From JBBIPZ01 sp037442505 [NCBI: Deltaproteobacteria bacterium] (GTDB lineage Bacteria > CALINM01): 14,750 bases of DNA. A model generated the notes under the pieces. It was not told the origin of the DNA and searched no databases. It was given only the letters and a program-made list of their open reading frames with translations. Where the stretch lies: the NCBI GenBank assembly GCA_037442505.1, contig JBBIPZ010000033.1, forward strand, positions 1-14,750, written 5' to 3'. The position numbers and the translations under genes are program-made. Position 1 is the first letter of the stretch, and each line of letters opens with the position of its first letter. Below are positions 1-7,247 of this stretch, piece by piece.

Positions 1-8
1 AATGTGTT

Positions 9-82
9 GGCGGCGTAGCTCAGGTGGTTAGAGCATGCGGCTCATATCCGCAGTGTCCGGGGTTCGAATCCCTGCGCCGCCA
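9..82 (+). tRNA. tRNA-Met (CAT), elongator type
   Basis: A complete cloverleaf can be folded. The acceptor arms are 9-15 and 75-81, seven G-C pairs. The D-stem is GCTC/GAGC, the anticodon stem 36-40/48-52 encloses the loop CTCATAT, and the T-arm 58-62/70-74 encloses TTCGAAT. The discriminator base is A82. The anticodon CAT could mean elongator Met, initiator Met or lysidine-modified Ile. The G1-C72 pair argues against a bacterial initiator, which has an unpaired first position, and the body resembles elongator tRNA-Met. No CCA is encoded after base 82, so the end must be added by the CCA-adding enzyme. It converges on paaK. Confidence 0.95.
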
Positions 83-104
83 CTTAGTTTTAGTTCTAAG
101 TTTT
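82..104 (+). terminator. Weak intrinsic terminator after tRNA-Met
   Basis: A 6-bp inverted repeat (ACTTAG at 82-87, CTAAGT at 96-101) with an 8-base loop is followed by a short T run. It sits directly behind the tRNA and just before the stop codon of the convergent paaK. The stem is short and A/T-rich, and its first base is the tRNA discriminator, so the call is tentative. Confidence 0.35.
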
Positions 105-110
105 ATCTCT

Positions 111-1418
111 CTATCTTTTTTTCCGATTGTCTACGACCCTGATTGCCTTTCCAATTGTTCTTTCTAATGTGTTAGGCTTGTGTAAATGAATTTTCGGAGA
201 GAGGCTTAATACCGCAAGTAAACGCATACTGATTTCTTTTAAAAGCGCATTTTTTTTCTCGTTTGAATTGAGTAAATCTTCTTTAACTTCAACATGAACA
301 GCTATCTCGTCTAATCTATTTTTAGTAGTTAGTTCTATCTGATAAAAAGGGAGTAATCCTTTTATCTTTAAAAGCACATCTTCGATTTGAGATGGAAAAA
401 CATTCACACCTTTAATTATCAACATATCGTCACTTCTACCTTTTACCTTATGCATTCTTAAGTGGGTTCTCCCACACTGACAGGGCTCAGGATTAAGCGT
501 TGTCAAATCTCTTGTTCTATATCTTAATATCGGCAATGCTTCTTTGGTTAATGTTGTGATTACAAGTTCTCCACTCTCACCATAAGGCAAAACCTCACCT
601 GTATCTGGATTTATAATTTCTGCAATAAAATGATCTTCTGCAATATGAAGGCCGCATTTATAAAGACATTCACCCGCAAATCCAGGCCCAATGATCTCTG
701 AAAGTCCATAATTATCAGTAGCAATAATGTTCATTTCTCTCTCTATTTCTTGCCTCATACTATCTGACCACGGCTCCGCACCAAAAAAACCCAATTTCAA
801 AGATGTCTTTTTAATATCTACCCCTAATTGTTTGGATGCGTCTAATATCTGCAATGCATAGGAAGGAGTACATATTAATGCAGTGGTTCCGAAATTTTTT
901 ATAATATCAACCTGACGAGCAGTATTTCCAGAAGATATTGGTATGACTGTTGCGCCAACCCGTTCTGCTCCATAATGCATACCAAAAGCACCAGTAAATA
1001 ATCCATATCCAAAAGATATCTGAGCTATATCTTCACTTGTAAGCCCTCCTGCACTAAGCACTCTCGCCGTCAAGCTTGACCATGTTTTTAGATCATTTTT
1101 TGTGTAACCAACTACTGTAGGTATACCTGTTGTGCCAGATGATGCATGTACTCTAACAACTTTTTTTAAAGGTTCTGCAAAGAGCTTGTATGGAAAATTT
1201 TTTCTTAAATCGTCTTTTGTCGTAAAAGGCAGTTTTGATATATCAGAAAGTTTCTTAATATCCGAAGGTTTTATCCTGTGCTTCTTTAATAATTCTGAAT
1301 AAAAGGGAACTTTTTCAAAAAGCTTTGCTACTATATATTTTAACCTTTCTAACTGCAGCTTTTTGATGTTGTGTCTCGTTTCACACTCAATTTTTTTGTT
1401 AAAGTAATTTATTCTCAA
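111..1418 (-). CDS. paaK: Phenylacetate-CoA ligase (AMP-forming), PaaK family
   Basis: Adenylate-forming ligase that activates phenylacetate, or a related aryl acid, with ATP and CoA in the cytoplasm. Counting from the TTG start (435 aa), visible motifs are the ATP loop SSGTTG at 93-98, GLSE at 238-241, RYRTRD at 299-304, a CxC pair in CQCGR at 313-316 and GRSDDMLIIKG at 327-337 leading into the C-terminal lid domain. The longer frame starting at ATG 1457 would give 448 aa. I prefer TTG at 1418 because AAAGGGG lies six bases upstream, the protein then begins like family members (short N-terminus running into LQLERLK), and a promoter overlaps the ATG. In anaerobes such enzymes often serve aromatic amino acid breakdown together with indolepyruvate ferredoxin oxidoreductase, but no such gene is in the window, so the exact substrate is inferred. 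Confidence 0.93.
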   Translation of the reverse strand: MRINYFNKKIECETRHNIKKLQLERLKYIVAKLFEKVPFYSELLKKHRIKPSDIKKLSDISKLPFTTKDDLRKNFPYKLFAEPLKKVVRVHASSGTTGIPTVVGYTKNDLKTWSSLTARVLSAGGLTSEDIAQISFGYGLFTGAFGMHYGAERVGATVIPISSGNTARQVDIIKNFGTTALICTPSYALQILDASKQLGVDIKKTSLKLGFFGAEPWSDSMRQEIEREMNIIATDNYGLSEIIGPGFAGECLYKCGLHIAEDHFIAEIINPDTGEVLPYGESGELVITTLTKEALPILRYRTRDLTTLNPEPCQCGRTHLRMHKVKGRSDDMLIIKGVNVFPSQIEDVLLKIKGLLPFYQIELTTKNRLDEIAVHVEVKEDLLNSNEKKNALLKEISMRLLAVLSLSPKIHLHKPNTLERTIGKAIRVVDNRKKR

Positions 1419-1424
1419 AATTAT

Positions 1425-1431
1425 CCCCTTT
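1425..1431 (-). promoter_or_regulatory. Ribosome binding site that sets the paaK TTG start
   Basis: Reading the - strand, AAAGGGG is followed by six bases and then TTG at 1418-1416. The upstream ATG at 1457 has no purine-rich sequence before it. This site is the main reason for choosing the shorter paaK protein. Confidence 0.7.
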
Positions 1432-1447
1432 CTAAAAATTTTAGTCC

Positions 1448-1475
1448 ATTTTATCATTTAATCTAAAAATGTCAA
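1448..1475 (-). promoter_or_regulatory. Sigma-70 type promoter of paaK
   Basis: A perfect -35 box TTGACA (1475-1470) is separated by 16 bases from a -10 box TAAAAT (1453-1448). Transcription would start near 1441, giving an untranslated leader of roughly 20 bases before TTG 1418. The -10 box overlaps the alternative ATG at 1457-1455, so a transcript from this promoter could not use that ATG. Confidence 0.7.
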
Positions 1476-1586
1476 TAATTTGTAGATTCGATTATTTTTT
1501 GTTAAATTTAATCTCTGTTACGGAAAGTATTGTTATGTTGTTTAATGATATTTCGCACTCTTGAAAGCGCTCCTATGAATGCTAAT

Positions 1587-1625
1587 GTGAGATATTCTTT
1601 TCTTTACGCTCAGGACGACTGAGGC
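1587..1625. repeat. Possible degenerate dispersed repeat with small hairpin
   Basis: Within the gap between the divergent genes, the stretch GTGAGATATTCTT followed by TTTACGCTCAGGACGAC resembles a decayed copy of the short dispersed palindromic elements of the CGCTCAG-GATGAC type found in many bacterial genomes. A 5-bp inverted repeat CTCAG/CTGAG with a 5-base loop is at 1609-1623. No T tract follows, so it is not a terminator. Only one copy is in the window, so this rests on resemblance alone. The remainder of 1476-1753 shows no credible gene and no convincing promoter for the + strand genes. Confidence 0.22.
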
Positions 1626-1688
1626 AAAAGGCTAAGAATGATTAATGAAGATAATAAAAAATGACTAAACTCTGCATAAACGGCTATT

Positions 1689-1703
1689 TTATGTTACACA
1701 TAA
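1689..1703. promoter_or_regulatory. Candidate operator: perfect 15-base dyad
   Basis: TTATGT and ACATAA flank the three bases TAC. The dyad lies about 50 bases before the start of the membrane protein gene, where an operator would be expected. I do not recognise the regulator, and A/T-rich DNA produces such dyads by chance. Confidence 0.25.
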
Positions 1704-1753
1704 TTTGTACTTTTGTGATTGTTTATTAGCAAATTTTATTTTAAAATTTATCT

Positions 1754-2050
1754 ATGGAGTTTGTGAATTTTCTTCATGGTTTATTTTTAAATTTTCCTAC
1801 TACTATTGAAACTTTTATTGAAAATCCCTACCCTGTAATTTTAACCGCTTTCTTGTTAATTTTGATTCTCAAAGGCAAATTTGGATTTATTTTCTATTTT
1901 CTGATTTCTCTGTTTATTTTTATAGCTGGACTTTTTTATGGTGTAGTCAATCCTGTTTATTCTGAGATTGTTGGAATATTAGTCTTTGCATCTTGCAGCT
2001 TAGTTTCTATCGGTCTAATTTTGTTTAAATTGTTAGTTAAACACAATTGA
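1754..2050 (+). CDS. Small three-helix membrane protein of unknown function
   Basis: A 98-residue very hydrophobic protein that I do not recognise. Predicted membrane segments are about 27-40, 43-62 and 71-95, with a basic KGK turn between the first two and a basic C-terminal tail (LLVKHN). There is no signal peptide or catalytic motif. ATG 1754 is the first start after an in-frame stop at 1742, but it has no good ribosome binding site, so the start is less certain than the frame. The stop lies 11 bases before the ATG of a membrane-anchored diheme cytochrome on the same strand, so the two are probably co-transcribed. By association it may hold or interact with the cytochrome in the inner membrane. 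That is inference only. Confidence 0.7.
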   Translation: MEFVNFLHGLFLNFPTTIETFIENPYPVILTAFLLILILKGKFGFIFYFLISLFIFIAGLFYGVVNPVYSEIVGILVFASCSLVSIGLILFKLLVKHN

Positions 2051-2057
2051 GAGAAGG
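2051..2057 (+). promoter_or_regulatory. Ribosome binding site that sets the cytochrome start
   Basis: GAGAAGG stands four bases before ATG 2062. The longer frame would start at TTG 2047, which overlaps the preceding stop codon and has no such site, so the ATG is preferred. Confidence 0.7.
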
Positions 2058-2061
2058 TAAT

Positions 2062-2292
2062 ATGAAAATTAAGAAATGGGATATTATTTTTGTTGTCATC
2101 GCTTTGGCAGTTATTATTTTCTTTTCTTTAGCGCCCAAACAAACCACTCCAAGAGTTCCGTTTGATGATACGCATAAAGAGTTGAAAGACGAAAAGAAAT
2201 GCATAGATTGTCACGGTGCGGGGACACAAATGCCATTACCAGAAAAGCATCCAAATAAAGAACGCTGCTTATTATGCCACAAAAGGAGATAG
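2062..2292 (+). CDS. Small membrane-anchored diheme cytochrome c
   Basis: A 76-residue protein. Residues 1-6 are basic, and about 8-23 form one hydrophobic helix (uncleaved anchor or signal sequence), placing the rest outside the inner membrane. Two CXXCH heme c attachment motifs follow: CIDCH at 47-51 and CLLCH at 69-73. Two further histidines (H38, H63) could serve as distal heme ligands, giving bis-His, low-potential hemes. Such a protein would carry electrons in the periplasm and needs the cytochrome c maturation system for heme attachment. It follows the three-helix membrane protein with an 11-base gap, which suggests translational coupling. The gene it serves is not in the window. The heme motifs are plain. 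The specific role, for example as a quinol-oxidase or reductase subunit, is unknown. Confidence 0.87.
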   Translation: MKIKKWDIIFVVIALAVIIFFSLAPKQTTPRVPFDDTHKELKDEKKCIDCHGAGTQMPLPEKHPNKERCLLCHKRR

Positions 2293-2296
2293 TAAC

Positions 2297-3067
2297 TTAG
2301 AGTTTCTGAATATTATCCCAGATACGAACAAGCTCTTGCCTGAGTTTCTCAGATAGATCATATGCAGATATACCCATTTTATCAGAAGTTATAATCTTTT
2401 CATCATACGGTAGATAACCAAGAATTTTGAAGTCGTTTAATTCGTTCTCTATTAATATCTTGTCTTCTTCGCTCCGTATTTTGTTGCCTACAATCCAGAC
2501 ATCGTTGATTTTTAGATCATTTGCAAGCTGCTTTATCTGGCGAGCAGTCTGGAAGCTGCGTAAACCCGGCTCTACTACTACTATAAATTTATTCACATAA
2601 CCCGTTGTACCTCTACCTAAATGCTCTAACCCAGCCTCCATATCAACAATAACAACCTCATCACGAGCAACAAAAAGGTGACGTAAAAGTGCTCTCAATA
2701 AAGCGTTTTCAGGACAAAAACAGCCAGAACCAGCAGTATTAAGTGTGCCAAGCAACATCATTTTTACGCCTTTATAGTCAATACTGTATTTTTCTGGTAA
2801 ATCATCCACCTTGGGATTTAATACAAACATATTCCCATAACTGCCTGGTTTTGCCCCAGTCCGTTCTGAGATCAGCTCTTTCATTTCAGAAATCGGTGTT
2901 ATGTTTGAAGAGATTTCTTTTGGCACACCAATAGCTGAAGCTAAATTTGCATCAGGATCAGCATCTATTGCAAGCACTTTATAACCATTGTCTGCAAGAT
3001 ACCTTGCAAGTGTGCCTGCTAATGTTGTCTTTCCTACTCCACCTTTGCCTGAAATCGCTATTTTCAT
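2297..3067 (-). CDS. cooC: CooC-type carbon monoxide dehydrogenase maturation ATPase
   Basis: A 256-residue P-loop ATPase of the MinD/ParA-like (SIMIBI) class. The deviant Walker A loop GKGGVGKTT is at residues 7-15 with signature lysine K8. IDADPDANLA follows at 34-43, and the switch II/Walker B region VIVDMEAGLEH at 139-149. The diagnostic feature is the C116-F-C118 pair in GSGCFCPENAL, matching the metal-binding CxC of CooC, which lets the dimer bind nickel and assist insertion into the C-cluster of Ni-Fe carbon monoxide dehydrogenase. Length matches the family. AAGGGA precedes ATG by six bases. It follows rpoC after a terminator and is not beside any CODH or ACS gene here, so its client enzyme must be elsewhere. 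Other CxC-bearing relatives with unproven metal roles are a possible alternative. Confidence 0.88.
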   Translation of the reverse strand: MKIAISGKGGVGKTTLAGTLARYLADNGYKVLAIDADPDANLASAIGVPKEISSNITPISEMKELISERTGAKPGSYGNMFVLNPKVDDLPEKYSIDYKGVKMMLLGTLNTAGSGCFCPENALLRALLRHLFVARDEVVIVDMEAGLEHLGRGTTGYVNKFIVVVEPGLRSFQTARQIKQLANDLKINDVWIVGNKIRSEEDKILIENELNDFKILGYLPYDEKIITSDKMGISAYDLSEKLRQELVRIWDNIQKL

Positions 3068-3082
3068 AACTATCCCTTCTTT

Positions 3083-3119
3083 AAAAATGAGGGAGAGGAT
3101 ACACTTTATCCTATCCCTC
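3083..3119 (-). terminator. Intrinsic terminator after rpoC
   Basis: A 13-bp stem with one mismatch (arms 3107-3119 and 3089-3101) has a 5-base loop and is followed on the - strand by A and TTTTT (3087-3083). It lies 11 bases past the rpoC stop and ends the ribosomal protein/RNA polymerase operon. cooC, which starts 15 bases further on, would need read-through or a promoter within the end of rpoC. Confidence 0.85.
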
Positions 3120-3129
3120 TCTTCAATAT

Positions 3130-6100
3130 TTATGCTACAGACTCTTCTTTGTCTTTTGCATCTATAGGCTCGAAATCAATGCTTTTGTAAATTTCAAGTC
3201 CGGTCCCTGCAGGAATTAATCTACCAACAATAACGTTCTCTTTTAAACCATGTAAGTAATCAATTTTACCTTCGATAGAAGCCTGTGTAAGCACCTTAGT
3301 TGTTTCCTGAAACGAAGCAGCAGAGATAAAACTTTCGGTGCTCAAAGCTGCTTTTGTGATACCATAAAACTGAGGTTCTGCGATAGGCGGCTTTTTCCTT
3401 TGCTCTCTCAATTTGATGCTTTCTTCCTCATAAATATACTTATCAATTATTTCGCCTTCAAGGAATTGTGAATCTCCAGGCGACTTTATCTTAACCTTTC
3501 TCAACATCTGTTTAACAATAATTTCAAAGTGTTTGTCGTTTATTTTAACACCTTGCAGTCTATAAACATTTTGAATCTCATCTACCAAAAATTTAGCCAA
3601 TACCTTTTCACCTAAAACTCTCAGGATATCGTGTGGATTGGGTGAACCTTCAATAATCTTTTCACCGGCCTTTATCAACTCACCTTCTCTAACTATAATG
3701 TATTTTCCCTTAGGTATGATATACTCTTTTGGCTCTCCAACCTCTGGCGTGATAACAACTTTTCTTTTTCCTTTACTATCTTTACCAAAAGATACACGTC
3801 CGTCAATCTCAGAAATGATCGCATATTTCTTCGGTTTTCTTGCTTCAAACAGTTCAGCAACTCTTGGAAGTCCACCTGTAATATCGTGCTGTTTAGAAAT
3901 TTCTCTCGGGAACCTTGCTATAACATCTCCCGGCTCAACCTCTTGCCCTTCTATGACTGTAATCATAGACTCTACAGGCAGATAGTATCTTGCTTCCATG
4001 CTTGAATCACTAATTTTTTTAGTTTTGCCTGATTTGTCTTTGATAGATATTCTTGGTCTTAAATGCTGCTCTTTGTGGTCAAGTATTATCTTCTGAGACA
4101 TTCCTGTTACTTCGTCTACCTGTTCTTTTACTGTAACACCATCAATAATATCGCCAAATTTAACAACGCCACCAACTTCAGCAATTATAGGTATGAAGTA
4201 AGGATCCCAGTCTGCAACCAATTGGCCAGCTTTCACAGTATCACCATCATTAACAACTAATTTTGTTCCATACAATATAGGATACTTCTCTCGCTCTCTG
4301 CCAAATTTATCCAGCAATACCAATTCACCATGTCTATTTGTAACAACATTATGACCATCACGACCTTTAACAGTAATAATATTTACAAACTTTATAACTC
4401 CATCATTTCTCACTTCGAGTGTGTTCTTTTCAGCCTTTGTACCTGCAGTGCCGCCCAGATGGAACGTTCTCATTGTCAACTGTGTGCCAGGTTCACCAAT
4501 TGATTGAGCAGCAATGATACCAACAGCTTCACCTATATTCACTAAATGTCCTCTTGCCAGGTCTCTACCATAGCATTTTATACACAGACCTTTTTTTGCT
4601 CTGCATGTAAGTGGTGAACGCACTTTGACCCTATCAATACCAGCTATATCAATTCTTTGTGATATGCTTTCTGTAATCTCTTCTCCAGCTTTCACAATAA
4701 GTTCACCCGTAACGGCATCATATACATCTTCAGCCGCCACCCTACCCAACACTCTTTCTGAAATTCTTTCTTCAATTTCACCTGCAGAGTTGATTAGATG
4801 TGTAACCTCAATAAAATCAATCGTTCCGCAATCTTCTTGTGTGATAGTTACATCTTGTGACACATCTACAAGCCTTCTTGTCAAATATCCAGCGTTTGCT
4901 GTTTTTAGAGCTGTATCTGCTAAACCTTTTCTTGCACCATGCGTTGATATAAAGTATTGTAAAACACTTAACCCCTCTTTGAAGTTAGCGGTAATTGGTG
5001 TTTCTATAATCTGCCCAGAAGGTTTAGCCATCAACCCTCTCATTCCTGCAAGCTGAACTATCTGCTGAGTACTACCACGAGCTCCAGAGTCCGCCATGAT
5101 ATAAATCGGGTTAAAACTTTCTGTTTGAACTTTTTTGTTATCCCTTTCAATAACTTCAACCTTAAGCTCGTTCATCATCTCTTTTTTTATCTTTTCTGTA
5201 ATCGTCTGCCAGAGGTCAACCTTTTTATTATATTTCTCCCCTGCAGTGATATGACCTTGTGCATATTGGGCATCAATCTCCCTATCCTTCTTTAGCCCAT
5301 CTTCAATAATCTTGTCCTTTTTTGAAGGGATAACAAGGTGATCAACGCATATTGATATACCAGCACGCTTTGCCATCTTGAATCCAAGGTCTTTCAGTCT
5401 GTCAGCAACTAAAACTGTCGCCTTTTGGCCACAATGTCTGTAACAATAATCAATAATATTATTCAACTCTTTCTTGTTCAGCACTTTATTAACAACGCTA
5501 AATTCCACATTTTTTGGCATTATTTCATAAACCAAACACCGTCCAACAGTAGTATCAATAAGCTCCCCATTTATTCTAATCTTAATCTTTGCATGTAAAT
5601 CAAGCTCTCCAGATTCATAAGCTATCCTGACTTCATCTAAATTTGAAAATACTTTTCCTTCCCCTTTTACCAAAGGCCTTTCTCTCGTCATGTAATACAA
5701 TCCCAGAACTATATCCTGCGTTGGACCAATGATGGGTTTACCATTAGCTGGTGAAAGGATATTGTTGGTGGACATCATCAAGCAACGTGCCTCTGTTTGT
5801 GCTTCTATAGACAAAGGAACATGCACCGCCATCTGGTCGCCATCAAAGTCTGCGTTAAAAGCAGTACAAACAAGAGGATGTAGCTGAATGGCCTTTCCCT
5901 CAATAAGAATAGGCTCAAAAGCCTGTATTCCAAGCCTATGCAGCGTTGGTGCTCTGTTTAAAAGAACGGGATGTTCTGTTGTCACCTCTTCTAATGCATC
6001 CCACACTTCTGGACTCTGACGCTCAACAACCTTTCTTATCGCCTTAAGTGTAGAAGCAATTCCTTTCTTTTCTAACTTCCAGAAAATAAATGGTTTGAAA

Positions 6101-7230
6101 AGCTCTAAAGCCATAATTTTAGGCAAACCACACTGATGCATTCTAAGATGCGGGCCCACAACGATAACCGATCTACCAGAGTAGTCAACTCTTTTACCTA
6201 AAAGGTTGTGACGAAATCTCCCCTGTTTTCCCCTTATCATATCGCTGAGTGACTTTAGTGGACGTTTGTGACTACCAAGCGCAGCTCTGCCTCTTTTACC
6301 ATTATCAAAAAGGGCGTCTACAGCTTCCTGCAACATCCTTTTTTCGTTACGTAGAATGATTTCTGGGGCACCCAACTCTATCAATTTCTTAAGTCTGTTA
6401 TTTCTATTTATAACCCTTCTGTACAGATCATTCAAATCTGAAGAACCAAACCTTCCTCCATCGAGCTGAACAAGAGGCCTTAAATCTGGTGGCAAAACAG
6501 GCAACACGTCTAAAATCATCCATTCAGGCCTGTTTCCGGATCTAATGAATGCATCAACTATTTTAAGTCTGTTGACAAGTTTTTTCTTTTTAACATCAGA
6601 GATAGCTTCCTCAAGCTCTTTTGTAAGGGATTCAGAAAGAGCCTTAAGGTCAACGCTCTTTAGCAGTTCTTTGATAGCTTCTGCGCCCATCTTTGCCTCA
6701 AAGTTACCTTCTCCATACTTTTCAACAGCTTGACGATACTGCTCTTCTGTCAAAACTTCTCCCTTTAGAAGTTCAGTTTTCTTGGGATCTAATACAACGT
6801 AAGCTTCGAAATAAAGTATTTTTTCGAGCTGTTTTAACTGTAAATCAAGCAAAACGCCGATCCTTGACGGGAGACTTCTTAAAAACCATATATGGGCAAC
6901 CGGCGCAGCTAATTCTATGTGTCCCATCCTTTCACGTCTTACTTTGGAATGAATTACCTCGACACCGCACTTTTCGCAGGTGATATTTCTATGCTTCATT
7001 CTTTTGTATTTTCCGCAGTTACACTCATAGTCTTTAACAGGACCAAAAATTTTAGCGCAAAATAATCCATCCCTTTCTGGCTTAAAAGTTCTGTAATTGA
7101 TTGTTTCTGGTTTTTTAACCTCACCGTGAGACCACTCTCTTATTCTTTCTGGGGAGGCAATGGATATCTTAATTGCATTAAAATCTTTGGTGTCTTCAGT
7201 CTTTGTGTAAAAGTTATATATGGTATCCAA
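3130..7230 (-). CDS. rpoC: DNA-directed RNA polymerase subunit beta-prime
   Basis: The 1366-residue largest subunit of RNA polymerase. The N-terminal zinc site is C70, C72, C85 and C88. The catalytic NADFDGDQM motif begins at N459, with D461, D463 and D465 binding the active-site magnesium. The second zinc site is C801, C876, C883 and C886. The trigger loop starts near M920 (MRTFHLGG) and is split by an insertion of about 185 residues before [19 protein letters not shown] (from D1116). That insertion is the SI3 type known from Proteobacteria and related phyla. No frameshift or loss of key residues is seen. The start is TTG, with AGGAGGT seven bases upstream. The gene is 17 bases downstream of rpoB and is followed by a terminator. 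Confidence 0.99.
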   Translation of the reverse strand: MDTIYNFYTKTEDTKDFNAIKISIASPERIREWSHGEVKKPETINYRTFKPERDGLFCAKIFGPVKDYECNCGKYKRMKHRNITCEKCGVEVIHSKVRRERMGHIELAAPVAHIWFLRSLPSRIGVLLDLQLKQLEKILYFEAYVVLDPKKTELLKGEVLTEEQYRQAVEKYGEGNFEAKMGAEAIKELLKSVDLKALSESLTKELEEAISDVKKKKLVNRLKIVDAFIRSGNRPEWMILDVLPVLPPDLRPLVQLDGGRFGSSDLNDLYRRVINRNNRLKKLIELGAPEIILRNEKRMLQEAVDALFDNGKRGRAALGSHKRPLKSLSDMIRGKQGRFRHNLLGKRVDYSGRSVIVVGPHLRMHQCGLPKIMALELFKPFIFWKLEKKGIASTLKAIRKVVERQSPEVWDALEEVTTEHPVLLNRAPTLHRLGIQAFEPILIEGKAIQLHPLVCTAFNADFDGDQMAVHVPLSIEAQTEARCLMMSTNNILSPANGKPIIGPTQDIVLGLYYMTRERPLVKGEGKVFSNLDEVRIAYESGELDLHAKIKIRINGELIDTTVGRCLVYEIMPKNVEFSVVNKVLNKKELNNIIDYCYRHCGQKATVLVADRLKDLGFKMAKRAGISICVDHLVIPSKKDKIIEDGLKKDREIDAQYAQGHITAGEKYNKKVDLWQTITEKIKKEMMNELKVEVIERDNKKVQTESFNPIYIMADSGARGSTQQIVQLAGMRGLMAKPSGQIIETPITANFKEGLSVLQYFISTHGARKGLADTALKTANAGYLTRRLVDVSQDVTITQEDCGTIDFIEVTHLINSAGEIEERISERVLGRVAAEDVYDAVTGELIVKAGEEITESISQRIDIAGIDRVKVRSPLTCRAKKGLCIKCYGRDLARGHLVNIGEAVGIIAAQSIGEPGTQLTMRTFHLGGTAGTKAEKNTLEVRNDGVIKFVNIITVKGRDGHNVVTNRHGELVLLDKFGREREKYPILYGTKLVVNDGDTVKAGQLVADWDPYFIPIIAEVGGVVKFGDIIDGVTVKEQVDEVTGMSQKIILDHKEQHLRPRISIKDKSGKTKKISDSSMEARYYLPVESMITVIEGQEVEPGDVIARFPREISKQHDITGGLPRVAELFEARKPKKYAIISEIDGRVSFGKDSKGKRKVVITPEVGEPKEYIIPKGKYIIVREGELIKAGEKIIEGSPNPHDILRVLGEKVLAKFLVDEIQNVYRLQGVKINDKHFEIIVKQMLRKVKIKSPGDSQFLEGEIIDKYIYEEESIKLREQRKKPPIAEPQFYGITKAALSTESFISAASFQETTKVLTQASIEGKIDYLHGLKENVIVGRLIPAGTGLEIYKSIDFEPIDAKDKEESVA

Positions 7231-7236
7231 AATAAT

Positions 7237-7243
7237 ACCTCCT
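7237..7243 (-). promoter_or_regulatory. Strong ribosome binding site of rpoC (TTG start)
   Basis: AGGAGGT on the - strand sits in the 17-base rpoB-rpoC gap, with the AGGAGG core seven bases before TTG 7230-7228. It supports the unusual start codon, and the protein begins correctly for the family. Confidence 0.85.
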
Positions 7244-7247
7244 GTTT

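Noticed and set aside
1419-1457. N-terminal extension of paaK from ATG 1457
   Set aside because: No ribosome binding site precedes it, a promoter -10 box overlaps it and the extra residues are unlike the family.
2047-2061. TTG start five codons upstream for the diheme cytochrome
   Set aside because: The better start is ATG 2062 with GAGAAGG in front; the TTG overlaps the previous stop and would include the ribosome binding site as codons.
2743-2934. 63-codon + strand frame opposite cooC
   Set aside because: It is antisense to the conserved CxC region of cooC and has no coding features.
4625-5056. 143-codon open frame on the + strand opposite rpoC
   Set aside because: It lies wholly opposite the conserved second zinc region of rpoC. 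It has low-complexity Ser/Ile/Val composition and no family resemblance, so it is a shadow.
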